Below are positions 43,701 through 56,965 of a stretch of 64,000 nucleotides of DNA, piece by piece. The stretch is from Cenococcum geophilum 1.58 (Eukaryota > Ascomycota > Dothideomycetes > Gloniales > Gloniaceae): NCBI GenBank assembly GCA_001692895.1, contig KV748214.1, positions 1,089,166-1,153,165 of the forward strand, written 5' to 3'. Position numbers and translations under genes: made by a program. The notes beneath the pieces were generated by a model. That model did not search any database. It was not told where the DNA came from and worked only from the letters and a program-made list of their open reading frames with translations. How positions within the stretch are numbered: position 1 is the first letter of the stretch; each line of letters opens with the position of its first letter.

Positions 43701-45379
43701 TTTAATCCCGTAGGCCTCTACTTTTCCTAACTATTAGCTACTTAATTCTATTATACTTAGCTTACTCTTTAGCTAATGCCTAGTTTACTTCTTATCTTCT
43801 ATATACTATAAACACGTATTTTTTAGGTATTCCCACCACTATTATCTATCTAAGTATTTTTCCGTAAGGAATCTTTTTAGTTAAAGTATTAAGTCTCCTA
43901 ACTCTTAAACTTCTATTAGATGCTAGCTGTATATATACTTAGCATTTCTATACTATTGCTTATTTAGCGCCTAATATATCCTTATAGGGTATTTCCAATT
44001 CTTTTTCTTTAGATTCTTATATATTTTATATATATTGTCTATATATGCAATTTATAATAGCGTATAGTATACTAGGCGCTTTAGGTTAACTTTTAACTCG
44101 TTTTTATTTTTAAGTTTAATCTAAACGTTATAACTTTATTTATAGGTACTAAGATACGTCTCTTACTTCTCTAGTCCTCTAATTGTTTCTCTAGATCCTT
44201 TAATATTACAATTAAGGCTCCTTTAATATAAGTTATAGCCTTCTCTATAATTAGGTAGTCTTAGATAACTTATTTATCCAACTATATATAAAAATCTTCC
44301 CACTTATTATTATGTCGCTGTCTATACCACTTTTAATATAGCTATTAGAGTGTATACGGCTTATCCGTAAGGAAGTATCTTCTTATTACTATATTATAAT
44401 AGCCCTTTATATATCGTTCTTTAAATCTAGTAGGGATCTCTAAATCCTCTTCGTTTTTTAGTTTAGTAAGCTACTTAGCTCTTAGTATGCCTACTCTAGG
44501 CTTATTAGTAATTCTTTATACGGGTGCTCTATTCCTTATATAACCTAGTATACTAGATCTCTTATCTAGTTTCTATTCTTACTATGCGATAATTCTTTGT
44601 CTAAATTCTTTTATAGTTTCTTTTGGTTTACGTCTTATAGATAAATCCTTAAAGTTCTCTTACTTCTTAATCTTAGTGTTAGTATTTTAATCCTATTGCT
44701 AAGCCTTACTCGCAATTTCTTTAATAGTCCTTATTCTATTGCTAAAATCTTAGTCCTATAAGATTCTTAATCTTAAGCTTACTTCTGTCTTAAGCTTAGC
44801 TCTAGCCTTAGTTTAATTAGGCTCTTATAGTATTCTTATCTTATCTTAAGAGTCTTATACCTTTAGGAAACTTCGTCCTAAGCTTATTCGTATATTACTA
44901 AACTAAGCTATTGCTTTGCTCCATTAGTTATTATCCATTATAGGTTCTTAAGCTTACCTTATCTTATTTTAAGAATCTTAGTCGTCTTTTATCTTACCTT
45001 AAAAATCTTAAGCTTTTGGCCTTTTGCCTTTATTAAATGCCGAAGTAGTTCGCTATTCTACTTCTCTTACGTTTTGCGAAGCAATAGATATTATATCTAG
45101 TGGGGTCTTAATCCCTACTAATATTCCCTATTCTATAGTGGAATTATCCTCTACCTCTTATATAACATCTCTAAGGTCTATATACTCCTAGTAAGCTGCC
45201 TTTATTACCTTATTATTATAGAATGTTTTACCTATATTAAACTTATTGTCCTTAATATCCGATCTATAAACTAGTTTATTAGTTCCTTTATATTTTGCTA
45301 AATATAGCTCTTATAGCTAATAGCTTGCGCTATACTTAGCGTTCTTATAAATTTGGCATGCGTTATTATAATAAAATAT

Positions 45380-46517
45380 TCTTTTGTTCCTTGTAGTATA
45401 TTATTATCCCTTTATATATATATATTATCTACTAGTCTCGTTCCTTTTACTATATAGTAACTCTATCCACTCTTATAGTCTCTAATATAATAACCTTATT
45501 TTCCGTAATTTATATAAGCTCCTTCTTTAAATTATTTTTCTTACTATAGAGTCCGCCTAAATATCTTCTACTACTAAGATCCCTAGTTTAGCCTTTGCTC
45601 CTTAGACCTTTAATTACTTAATCTTTATCCTTTAGGTTTTTATAATTTCTTATTCTATTTTTTAGATTTTTTAGTACTACTTAGGTCTATTAGTTCTGCG
45701 CTATATCATAGTTTTTAACTTAGCTTTAGTTATTGTGTACTTTGCGCCTTATATAACTATAGAACTTTATCCTAGCCTCTTTTAGCCTGCTCCCTTTAGT
45801 AAATCCAATTATTAATTTTAATTACTTAATCTATTAGTTCCCGTAGGGTTTCCGTATCTTTTATTAGAATAATTACGTTCTAAACTTTAGCCTTAAGTCC
45901 TTGCTTATACTATGCTATAAGCGCCTTATTATTCTACTTAACTTATATTACTAATATCTGGAACTGCGTTATATACTTAATTACTAAGGTTTATTATATA
46001 ATGTCTTAGAGTTTTCTTTCCGCTATAGTCACTGCCTTTAGGTCTCTAAATATTTATATAAGTTGCTCCGTAAATCCTTCCTAGCTTATAAATATAAACT
46101 ATACTTCTTAATTGGTGGTTATTATTCTATTCGCTTATATTTCTATAAGGTAAGATTTAAATTACTTAAGTGCTCTCCCTAATAGGAATAGTCCGTATAT
46201 ACTATTCGATCTATAGGTATAGGCAGCTTTGCTTCTTCTTACGTAACCTTAAAGTATATTTACGTAAGGAATCCCTTAAGTTTTAATCTTTCCCCTAAGT
46301 ACCTTTCGATTAATAATAACTTAATCTTTGCTGCTCCTATCCCGTTAATCCTATTTTTTAGTATTATATTATTTTCCATTAACTAGTTAACTATTTTTTA
46401 TAATTATCCGACCGTTATAGGTTGCTATAAGTTAGTGTCTACTATACTGGTATCGTTACCTAACCTTAAAGTAGTTGCCGCCGTTAATAGCGTTATAGTG
46501 GCTGCTTTTAGTGGCAT
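45380..46517 (-). pseudogene. X1 gag remnant
   Basis: The start at 46517-46515 opens MPLKAATITLLTAATTLRLG, matching the start of X2 gag at 60492. A helical capsid region follows, then a zinc knuckle near 45527-45464 reading YINYG-x-x-GYYIRDY, i.e. C-x2-C-x4-H-x4-C with Cys and His turned to Tyr. The 1.7 kb from here to the protease has no domain I can name. Confidence 0.75.
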
Positions 46518-46556
46518 ATTATTTAACTTTATTAATACTATAACTTTAGTAGTAAA

Positions 46557-46979
46557 TATATAACGAAGCCTTATAGCAGGAACTACAGTGGACTTATTAA
46601 TAGGCTAGGTATATAGGTAAATAAGAAGTCAATAACGTAATAATAACTAGTGGAGTAGTTGCCTAATAGATTAACTCTAATTATATTCTAAGATTTACTA
46701 TAAAGGAGAGAACTATCTAGGTAGGGACTGTGGTCCTTTAAATACATAACCGTACTCCTAAGAAATCCCCTTTATACGTAAGGTATATATACTCTATCTA
46801 CTCTATTATAGATTCTATAGATCTTCTAGATTATATAGATTACATTATATAACCTTAGTTACTATTCCTCATTATATAGTTCTATCGGCTCTATCCTAAA
46901 CCGTGTCTAAATTAACCAACTAGCTTCTTCCGACTCCTCTCCTAGTAGTTATAATATCGTACTTAAAGCGTCCGTAATA
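46557..46979 (-). repeat. LTR b, shared by X1 and X2
   Basis: Acts as 5' LTR of X1 and 3' LTR of X2. About 70 bp in its middle (46780-46850) differ from LTRs a and c, which share another sequence there. Confidence 0.88.
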
Positions 46980-48190
46980 TATCTTAAGAAGGTTTATAAG
47001 AAGGTTTATTTTAAAAAGTAAAAACTTATAAAATAAGGTTTATAGGAACTTAGCGATAAAAGAACGGATTCTCTTNTANCNGANAAGGAAATAGATCTAA
47101 GTAGTTTAGCAACTGCTCTTCTTAGGTCCCCCTTAGGTGACTTATTTTTTAGCAATTTTTCCTTATTAATATTACCTAACCTAATTTCTTCTAATACTCC
47201 TATACCTTTCTTATAGCGTTTTTTAAATTCTCTAGTAGTTCCTAGGTAGTCTTATTATAGCCTATCTACTTAACCTTATACTATTTTTTTGTTAATATCC
47301 TTATAACTAATAATCTTCAAAACTTACTATTTATCTTCCTCTTATTCTCTATACGTGTTTGCTTTATAGACTAGTAGCTTAATATTCCTATATACTAGTT
47401 CTAGTATTACAATATACTATATAAGGTAGATCTTTATTTTAGCTAGTAGGTTTAACTTAAATATAACNNGTNAAATCCTTTNNNTAATTTTAAAAGGTNN
47501 TAGTNTAANNTNGTNTAANTTCTTACTTAGTTATTAACTNTTAAAATTTTTATATAGTAGCCATACTTTATCTCCCTCCTTAAGATCTAGTCCCTTAGAT
47601 CTCTTAATATTATAGTACCTTATTATTCTTTCTTATACCTTTTTCGCTAATTCTATAAGGTCTATATAAAGATTTATTAACATTTTTATTCTTTCTTTAG
47701 CTGTGCTACTTATTTTCTTTACTTATTATAGTAATAATGATATTCTTAGCTTATATCTATAATTTGCCTTAAATAGTAATATACCTATTCCTTCCTATAG
47801 TGTTATATTATATATAAACTATATAACTAGTAATAGCAATACCTAATTATTTTATGCATAATTAATATAATGCCTTAAATACTATTCTAGCGTCTAATTT
47901 AATCTTTCTATTTAACCGTCTATCTGCGGGTAATATACGGTAGAAGTTGCTGCTTAAACTCCTTATTTTACTAAGAATACCTCCTAAAATACTACTATAA
48001 ATCTTAAATCTCTATCTAATATAATCTTACTTAGTGCTCTATATCATATAAAAACTTCTTTAACGTAGATTTTAGCGATATCTTCCACTTAGATTTCTTC
48101 TATGCATATTATAAAGTAGCCCCATTTAGTTAACTTATCTACTATTACTAAGATTATATCGTAATCTTATCCAGTAATAGGATCTTTTAA
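46980..48190 (-). pseudogene. X2 pol, distal piece (integrase end, chromodomain)
   Basis: Collinear with X1 40143-41350. It holds the GPY/F and chromodomain blocks (near 47200-47340) and the downstream half of the integrase core. RIP stops and a cluster of N at 47460-47540. It ends at the Copia insertion. Confidence 0.8.
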
Positions 48191-48377
48191 TGTCGGGAAT
48201 GAGGCAAGTTGCCGTCACGTGATGGCAAGTTGCCATCACGTGTCGCCGCGGCACTAGCGTAGCGAGGAGCCTTAAGTTCCTCCCCCTCCCTTATTTTAAT
48301 AACCAAGCTTTATTAACCAACATTACTATAACCTACTTAAGTAGTCGTTATTAGTGAGTTACCCTATATAACTAATA
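48191..48377 (+). repeat. 5' LTR of the Copia element
   Basis: Begins TGTCGGGAATGAGGCAAG. Contains two palindromic units of the type ATGGCAAGTTGCCATCACGT near its start; the 3' LTR has three. Confidence 0.92.
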
Positions 48378-48791
48378 CTAATCAGTAGTTAAATATATAG
48401 TTAACTATAGAGTAGCTAGGTTTTCAAATAGAAGAGACAGTTTCGTATAGGGGTGCTATATACGCTTATATAGAATGGATCCCGGTAATACTATACTACC
48501 TTAAACTTACGGAAAACTAGTAACAGAAGTATTACTAAGTATTAGGAGATACTAAGTTGCGTCTATTACGCAGAACAATCGCGTTTACGAAGATTTGGTT
48601 GTACTTTAGGTTAGAAGTGTTACTAAACCTAGGGTCCTAAGTTAACGTCCGAAACGCGTTAAACGATATTTAAAACGCGTTAAACAACATCTTAAATTGC
48701 CTACCTCTTAATAGCAAACCTACGAGATCCTACGAAACCGAAAATCCTACCTACCTTTAATGTACGACACCCTGTCAATTCTATACCTACT

Positions 48792-50300
48792 ATGGCGTTA
48801 ACCTACCCAAAGAAGTATAAGAATGATATTAACCTAGAGATATAGAATAGAGACATTAGCCCTATAACCGCTAAGTAATAGGACCTAAACGGATTCTTAT
48901 TATACCGTATAGTATACTATAAAGATAGCAAATATAACGATATTATGCTATAGTATTATATAAAGGAGGACTTTATTAGATAGATAAAGGAAACATAAAC
49001 TCCTGTAAAGAAGGATATTATATAAGACTTCCGTAACTTCTTGCGGGAGTATAGAGTATTTATACCTATAGACGGGGGTACTATTAGAGATAATATTTAG
49101 GAGTAGGTTATTAACGTAAAAGAAGAATATAAATGGACTCTATAAGAGATTAAGCACTAACTACGCACTATAAGGAAGCTTAATTCACGATGGAACCTAG
49201 GCAATATACCTCTAGAGACAAACCTACCTCCGCCTTTAACTCCTCCGTATCTAATTTAACCCGTAGCTTTAATATTAGATACTATACCCTAATAAGAGCA
49301 GGCACAGGATCCTATTGCTTTGCAATTTAATGACCTTTAGACTCTACTAACTAGACCTATATCCCTACTGCAGCCTATAATATAACTCTTACCTCCTCTA
49401 TCTTAATCTTAAATCGGAGGTAGTTTAAAATTGCTTATAGAGCTTGTAAAGCTCTATTTAGATTAAAAGAAGAAGTTTAGCGGGGAATTATATAATGTTC
49501 TTAATTTAAAACTATGTATCTTTTATAACTATTACCAGAAGGTAGAAATAGAGTCTAATTAATACCACAACGCCTATTCCGTTATGCTTAAGGGCCGAGT
49601 TAGTACCTTTTATTATAACCATTTAGTAGAAAAAGAATATAATTTTAACCGTATAATATATAAGTTAAGATACCACTTTAAAATAAAAGAGAATAAGTAG
49701 CAGTATATATTAGAATGGAGAGAGACTACCTTTTTAAGAATTATTGTTATAAACCTAGGTGTCCCTCGGCTTGATTATCTTTAAAAGCTCTTTAATTAAC
49801 TTTAGATAATTTAGCGTAGTATATCCAAATTATATTAAGAGGACTTTAGCCTATATAATTAAGTTATTAGCGTATACTAAGGTATTAAAGAATATAACCT
49901 TACTCTCTTTAATCCTGTAAATACTTATAAAGGAGTATATACTTAATTAAGATCTTCTATTAGCACCGTTTTACGCTCTTAAGAAGTAGAGTAATTTAAC
50001 GCCCAACTTTAACCTACTTTAATTGACCCGCCTAACTAATATAATTATAACTGGACTAATTAAATATATAGTGGCTAGGGTAGATAATACGGTAGAGGGT
50101 ATAATTAACGACTATAAGGTAAAGGTGGAGGCCCTTATGGAGGTTTATTTTAAAGTAATTGCTAGAAGAAGTGCTATATTTATAAGAAACCGAATTACTG
50201 GTTAACTAGGCATTCTCTTAATAAGCAAAAGGAGATATATAATAAGTTTCGCCAGAGTATAAGAAACGTTAAAAATTATAAGGTTACTATGGCCTACTTC
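48792..50300 (+). pseudogene. Copia gag remnant with decayed zinc knuckle
   Basis: ATG at 48792 opens MALTYPKKYKNDINLEIQNR. The capsid part is easy to follow: YKWTLQEIKHQLR near 49130, VLNLKLCIFYNYYQKV near 49500, YHNAYSVMLKGRVSTFYYNHL at about 49560-49625, REYNLTLFNP-like near 49890. A Gly-rich stretch then leads into KCYIYKKPNYWLTRHS at about 50170-50215, the ancestral C-x2-C...C-x4-H knuckle with two Cys changed to Tyr. In-frame TAG/TAA codons are frequent. An overlapping open frame at 50023-50205 is in the wrong frame for this protein. Confidence 0.85.
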
Positions 50301-53300
50301 TAAAGCTTCCTAGTTTAATATAAAGGCGTAAAAGATTTTAAGGGTAAGGTTAATAAGGCCGAACAGCTCCTTATAGATATAAAATTGAGGACTACTTACC
50401 TAACTAATACTTTACTAAGTATGGTAAGGTAGATGGTATATAAACCGTTACTATTCTTAATAACCAATCTATGCTCTATTTTACTACAAAGTTAGATATC
50501 TTTAATAAGCTAAAGGAGAGTTTTGTATTCTCCTTTAATAATAAATACTTGGTAAACGTCTTTTATAGTATTATGCCAGATATAGGAGCCGTAGGAGTAT
50601 TTATAGTAGGAGAACCTTAAGTTTGAGCTCTTTAATAACTTAATACTTTTATCTAGATTAACTAATTAACGGCAGGCTAATATATAATATGTTTTAGCAA
50701 GGGTACCGCGATCTCTTTTGGTATAATTAGGGTCTAAACCCCCTTAGGATATATTAAATTCCATATTATTCCCGCAAATACTCCGTTTCTATTCTGCATT
50801 AGGGATATAAATAAATTAGGCGTTAAGCTTAACAACCTTAAGAATATACTTATATAGGGAGATAATTAGGTGCCTATTGTATATAAGTAGGGTTACCCTT
50901 AGCTGCTCCTTTAATAACTAGAAAAGAGTGTTACTTAGAGCTATTTAACTAAGTTAGAGTTATGTTAACTACACCATCGTTTTAGCTACCTATCTGTTTA
51001 CCGATTACTTAGGGTTCTTTAGCGGGCAGGCCATAAAGTTAAGGTTAAGGCAATTAAGTATCTTATAAAGTACTGCTATTACTACTAAATGAATTAGAAG
51101 TCCCCTAGCCGATTTAAGTTCACCCTTAAAGATAACTATAACTTTAACTTCTATATTATCGTTAACGTTATATATCTTAGTGGTAAGCTAGTACTCTAAG
51201 TTATTAACTTTTTAACCTCCTTTTAAGCCGCACGATTTTTAAAGAATATATTAGCTAGGAATGTATAGGATACCCTTTAATTATACTAGATTAATATCTA
51301 TCTAGAACCCCCTAATTAAATTATCTATAATATAGGAAAGAACTTCTTATCTATAGAGTTTCGATAATAGATAAAGGTAATAGTAATTAAGGTTAAGGAA
51401 GTCCCTATTAAGGCATATAATAGTATTAGAAAAGTAAAGTAATATTATACACTATTACGCCACGTATATAAGATTATCTCCTTAAAACTAGAGGACGCTA
51501 GTAAAGAACTTACCTTATAAATGGCTATTAAAGCCATTAACGATTCCGCTAGCCTAAATGGACTTATACCTATGTTACTAGTCTTTAGCACCTACCCTTA
51601 AATAACTAATAATTTTCTACTATCTCCCTCTATCGTATAATAAGCTAAGGCTATTTATAAGGTAATGAAGGAGGTATAACATCTCTACGCTACACGCTAG
51701 GTTAATAATGTACTAGGAATAAGAAATGGTCTAAATACCTTAACTACGCTTAATCTGCCACTCTAGTTTAAGGTACGCGTATAGCGTAAAAAGGAAGAAT
51801 AGTTAGGCCCACATTAACTTATTATAATTAATGGTTAGACTTATACTATTTAGATGCCTTATAGACCTACTTAATTCCATTTAACTGTTATTAAGCCTTA
51901 CTATAAGGATAGCAGTTCCGAGCCTTCACAGGATGCTATAGAAAATGCCCTAAAGGAGAGCCACGATTAACGTACTCTAAAAGGCAACCACGATTCTAAT
52001 ATAATTATAGTAGATACGCCGCAACTATAACGCGGTAGAGGTCGCCTAAAGGGATTATAAAATTACTAACATCTTATTAATTTTAAAGAGCAATTTATTG
52101 CCGCTATTAAGAATAGAGTTAAGCTATTAATGGCCTTTATAACAGCTAAGGAGAAGGCTAACTTTAAACTTGTAAAATAGCTCTAAAAGGAAGGTCGTAT
52201 TATAACTTTAGGAGCTCCTTTCTAAGTATCTAATAAGTAGGAGATCGATGGCCTTATTGCGAGAGGAGTCTTTAAATTTAAGAAGTATAACCCTATTAAG
52301 TTTAATAAAGTTTATATCTTTAAGTTAAGAATAGTTAACGAGATTAAAGGCAAAGCTACTAACGCCCTATTTAAGAAATTAAGGCTTATTATTTAGGGTT
52401 ATAATAATAACGGTAAGGAAATAATTCTTATGCAATCTCCTATAATTTAACGAGCTAGTTAGTAAGTTATTATTGCGCTAGCTCCCTCCTTAATAAAGAA
52501 TAAAATGGCGGTCTATTTACGAGATATTACTTAGGCCTATACCCAATTAGAGACGTACCTTTAGCGCTTAATATTAGTATACCTTCTAGAGCAAATTTGT
52601 CACTAATATCCCAAGGATATAATTATAGTTATGCTTAAGCTATTATATAGTATCGCAGAGGCAGAAACCTATTAGTAGGCTACCTACAGCAAGCACTATA
52701 AAGAGAAGCTTTTAATAACTACTTCTATATTTAATTTATACTTCCTTATTATAACCACGAGAACTCTATTTAGAATTATCGGTATATAAACTAATAATAT
52801 AATTATCTTAGGAGACGACCGATTTTTAGCTCTTAAGGAAGATAAGCTAATAAAGGTAAATCTTATAGTAAAGCTAAAAGAAAAGCTTAATTTAATAATA
52901 CTATTACTTTTTAATGGATGTATCCTCTCCCTAAATAAGGATTCTATTGCTTTACGCCAAAAGGGTTAAGGTAAGAAGATTAACGTTATTAATATTAACT
53001 CTCTAAAATAAGGATATATGGAGCAACGCGCTTATAGAGCTTATATTACTTCTATCTGTTAACCTAAGGCTTTATTTAATCTCTCTGTTGCCACCTAATA
53101 CTAGGAACTAACTAAGGATAACGTCCTTACCCTAAATAAGCATCTCTTCTAGCAAATAAACCATCTTGATTAGGGACTACTCTACGTACCTATTAATCTT
53201 CCTACCGCTAAGCTCTTTATATTTGTTAATAGATTATTTATAAATAATAAAGATTTTAGCTCCTAGCTAGGATATAAGATTATTATTACAAATAAATCTA

Positions 53301-54010
53301 CTAGAGAGAATAACTTTATAATCTATAGTAATCTTATCTATTAGAGCTTAACTATAAGTAAGCGCGTTACTTAAAGCGTTCTAGCGTTAGAGATATATAG
53401 AATAATTAGCGGAGTTAATATAGCAATTACAATTGGAACTACCCTAAAGATAATTATAGATTAACTTAAACTTCCCGTTATCCCTATAATCGTATATACC
53501 GACTTATACTCCCTTTATAAGTATTTAGTTAAGCTTAGTACTATAAAGGAAAAGCGCCTTATAATTAATATTATGGTACTTCGTTAATCCTATAAATAGT
53601 AAAAACTCTTTAAGATTTAATAGATTAACGGTTAAGATAACCCAGTAGATATAATAATAAAGGTAAACCTAAATAAGGCTCTAGAAACGTTTGTTAATAT
53701 AAATACTTTATATATATGAGTTAAAGGTTAGGTTAAAAGGGAGTAGGAGTACAATAATCTACGGACCCTAATTCCAACTAGCTAATTAGGATTTTCCATC
53801 CCTAGGATAAAAAATCGCTATTGGCTCGCTTATAGCTAGCGCCTTAATGGCCCTAACGGCCCTAATATAATATCTACCTACGACTCCTTAGTAAGAAAGC
53901 ACCGCGTGCTAAAGAGGCAAATTTTGGGATAGCGAGACTTATATTACAATAGTAATAATAAATAAGGAGGATTTATATTTGTTATAATAGTTAAGCAGTA
54001 TTTATATATA
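50300..54010 (+). pseudogene. Copia pol: protease, integrase, RT, RNase H
   Basis: A protease block MPDIGAVGVF lies near 50570-50600 (D-x-GA). PLGYIKFHIIPANTPFLFCI follows at 50737-50800. The GAG-pre-integrase zinc region (LHHRFSYLS, YCYYYQMN) is near 50970-51095. The integrase core (FNFYIIVNVIYL, YNIGKNFLSIEF) is near 51140-51365, then an EAYNSI-like block and PYYKD at 51900. RT is at about 52250-52950, and RNase H to ~53690 with YTDLYSLYKYL near 53498 and INGQDNPVDI near 53630. Order INT before RT is diagnostic of Copia. It is dead through numerous stops. Confidence 0.85.
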
Positions 54011-54039
54011 GATAGCAACTATAAAAGAAGAGTTGCTAG

Positions 54040-54246
54040 TGTCGGGAATAAGGCAAGTTGCCGTTACGTACGGTAAACTGCCGTCATGTAATGGCAAGTT
54101 GCCATCACGTGTCGCCGCGGCACTAGCGTGGCGAGGAGCCTTAAGTTCCTCGCCCTCCCTTATTCTAATAAACAAGCTTTATTAACCAACATCACTATAA
54201 CCTACTTAAGTAGTCGTTATTGGTGAGTCACCCTGTGTGACCAACA
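54040..54246 (+). repeat. 3' LTR of the Copia element
   Basis: Twenty bases longer than the 5' LTR because it holds three, not two, copies of the ~20 bp palindromic unit. Ends CACCCTGTGTGACCAACA, with little RIP. Confidence 0.92.
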
Positions 54247-55918
54247 CTTAACTTTAGTAACTTTATAATAAAGTCCTATAATATAACGTCCTATAATCTC
54301 TCTAGTATTTTAATAGGTTATAGCCCTCTATATAGCTTATACCTTATTAGTTTATTTCTTTAGCAATTTAGACACTCTTTTATTACTTTTCTTATAATAC
54401 TTTAGATTCCGTTAATAATATATTCTTCCTAAAGTCTTAACACTAAGCCTATTGCTCTATTATATCCCTAAGTCATTCCCTTATAAAAGTCTTCCATAAA
54501 ATACTCTGCTATGCTCTTTAGGATATACTTCACTTCTTAATTTTCGTATATATCTATCTATAGATCTTCTAGCTATACTTTTAGAATTCTTTATATCTAA
54601 AAGCTCTCTAGTATCTTATAGACTCTTTTTAGTTTATTATTCTCTTAAGTTGCTACTAGTTTAGGGTAATTATATCTAATCCATCCACCCTTATCTCTAC
54701 GTAGTATTACTCCTAATAGTTTCTTATTATTTTATAGTTTAGCTTTTCTACTAAGTGCGTCTACTCTTACGTTCTTAGTTCCTTTAGTATACTAAATCTT
54801 AAAATAGTATTCTATAAGTATTTCTGCCTATCTAACCTGTTTATAATTAAGTTCTTTTGTTATTAGGAACCCTATTAGGTTCTTATAATCTATCTTAACT
54901 ACAAATAGTTTCTCTACGCCTTATAAGAATGCTCTCTATTCCTTTAATACTGTAATTATACCTAATAACTCCTTATTATAGACGTCGTAGTTTAACTCTA
55001 ATAGTGTTATCTTTCTACTATAGTATAATACTAGATACTATGCGTCCTTGTGCTTCTATAGCAAATATGCTCCTAATACGTAGTTTAATACATCTATCTC
55101 CACAACCATATCTAGTCCTAGTTAGTAGATCTTAAGAATTAGCTCCTAGGTAAACAGCTTTTTAAGTTCTTTAAATAACTTTTTTTATTTGTCTCCCTAT
55201 GCCTATAGTTTCTCTTTCTTTATAAGCCTAGTAAACGGTTTAATATTCTTTAACTATTATACTATAAACCTTCTATAGTAATTGCAAACCCCTAAAAATG
55301 ACCTTAACTATATTATATTCTCTAGTTCTTACTAACTTACTATAGCTTTAATCTTCTTTAGGTCCATACTAATATAACCTAGTTTAATAATAAATCTAAT
55401 AAAATCGGTCTTCCTAGTAAAGAACTTATATTTCTTAATTGCTACTAGTATCTATTCTTTCTATAGTCTCTTTAAAACCTATTTAACGTATTCTCTATAT
55501 TCTTCCTTAGTTATTAAGTAGATAATAATATCGTTAAGGTATACTATAATAAATTCATTAAGATGTTCTCCTAATATACTATTAATTCTCTTCTAAAATG
55601 TTATAGGTGCATTTATTAATTTAAATTGCATAACTAATAGCTTATATAGTCCTTCTCTTAACCTAAAAACTGCTTTCTATTTATTGCCTTCCTTAATTCT
55701 AATCTAATGGTACGCCTATCTTAGATCTATCTTTATAAAGATTTACGCGTTACCTATCTAATCTTAGATTTTATTAATTAAGGGTAAAGGATACCTATCC
55801 TTCCGAGTAATGCTATTTAACTATTTATAGTTAATATATAATCTAAGTTTTCCGTTTTTCTTTAGTATAAATAGTACTAGATAACCTACTAATAATTATA
55901 ATAGTTTAATATACCCTT
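54247..55918 (-). pseudogene. X2 pol, middle piece (integrase start, RNase H, RT)
   Basis: Collinear with X1 41351-43024. The YLDDI-derived block is near 55550-55520. It begins in the integrase at the Copia target site and ends in the RT at the retroposon target site. Confidence 0.82.
55907..55918. repeat. Target-site duplication, left, of 1 kb retroposon
   Basis: TAATATACCCTT, identical to 56954-56965. It may extend two bases (TT left, CC right). Confidence 0.85.
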
Positions 55919-56953
55919 TTGGCCGTCGAAAACAGACTCTGCACCTATACGTGGTGTCGGCTACAAACCTAGGTCTTTAAAGTTCAGACTTAGAGCTAAC
56001 GCAAAGACGTCGCACAGCGTGCGATACGACATGGTGGTGGTGGTTGCGAGTATTATGGGCGGTGGTGAAATTTTTTTATATGGGATGGTGAGATCTCGAA
56101 AACTACCACCGTTAGTACCCCGTACGATAGCGGCTACTACACTATCCTCCTATTAAGGCACCTATACGATCCAACATAGATGCGCAGTTTCGATAATATC
56201 CCTTAAAACCCCAATAGAAAGCATTAATGACCTTATATCGACGAACGGACGAGCGTAAACAAAACGAGCAAATATACGGCCCCTCCTAACCCCTAGGACA
56301 ATCGCCTGTAGAGCATATAGTCACTTACCGTACTACCGTAATACTACTAAAACCGGCAGCTGGATAACCCTATATAGTTTTCCTTGTCTCCTCTTAACGA
56401 AGTGGTAGCCTTAAAGAGGGCCTAGTGACTAGGGCCTAGGCATAAAGATACTTAGATACACATACACACACATCCCGCTTTCGTCTTTTAGTATTAGGAT
56501 AGTAGAACGGATAAATTCCCCTTACGCCTTTAATAGGCCTTAGGGGGGGGAGGCAAGGCGTATATAGTAATAGTTAATAAGAGATAGTATATAGGGGGTG
56601 ATTAAGATATGGGACACAACTATAGGCATACGGCAATTAATTAGCAAGGCCTAGCTGGGACGTAGTAAACCCTAGCTCTGGATAAGTTAAAGAAGGAAGC
56701 AGTGGTTCCTAAGGAGTTTAAAATATCTAAGGAGGAGGACGTAGCTGTAGGCCCGTAGGGCCGCTGCTACGTACAGGCATGGCAATTTGGGGTTTTTTTT
56801 ATCCTACTAAGGTGGCTTATAGGGTTTTTCCTCCCCCAATATATTAGGGGTTTTCTTCCTATAAATCTATAAGTTTCCCCTATATATGGAGTAGTTTACG
56901 TAGGCCGTATAGGATCCGTATTAGACATTAAGCAATAAATAAATAATAAATAA
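55919..56953 (+). mobile_element. 1 kb retroposon with (AATAA)n tail, unmutated
   Basis: A 1035 bp insertion in the X2 RT gene. It is absent from X1 and flanked by 12-14 bp duplications, and ends AATAAATAAATAATAAATAA. A long variable duplication plus a simple A-rich tail points to LINE-type target-primed insertion, probably of a 5'-truncated copy. CA and TG are common, so it has largely escaped RIP and is recent. A short frame near 56670-56790 (KLKKEAVVPKEFKISKEED) looks protein-like but was not recognised. No RT or RNase H block was found, so it may be a 3' end or a non-autonomous family. Confidence 0.8.
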
Positions 56954-56965
56954 TAATATACCCTT
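56954..56965. repeat. Target-site duplication, right, of 1 kb retroposon
   Basis: TAATATACCCTT, as at 55907. Confidence 0.85.

Larger units (their letters stand above)
39177..46979 (-). mobile_element. Ty3/gypsy chromovirus X1
   Basis: Minus-strand element with LTR a (39177-39597, 3') and LTR b (46557-46979, 5'). Gag starts at 46517 directly inside LTR b and carries a CCHC knuckle near 45527-45464. Protease, RT (YLNNI at about 42645), RNase H, integrase and a chromodomain (40499-40362) follow. It shares LTR b with the neighbouring X2, so the pair is a tandem LTR-int-LTR-int-LTR array. RIP stops are present throughout. No target duplication links the outer flanks (AATCC before LTR a, TCCTA after LTR c). 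Confidence 0.88.
48191..54246 (+). mobile_element. Ty1/Copia retrotransposon nested in X2
   Basis: Plus-strand element with LTRs TGTCGGGAAT...AATA/AACA at 48191-48377 (187 bp) and 54040-54246 (207 bp). The target duplication is CTTAA: present after the right LTR, as TTTAA (C-to-T) before the left one, and single in the uninterrupted copy X1 near 41350. Internal order is gag, CCHC-type knuckle, protease, GAG-pre-integrase and integrase, RT, RNase H, which is the Copia order. RIP is heavy in the coding part and light in the first half of the LTRs. Confidence 0.92.

Noticed and set aside
50023-50205. 60-codon plus-strand open frame
   Set aside because: Overlaps the Copia gag but in the wrong frame; the true frame gives the Gly-rich segment and zinc knuckle.
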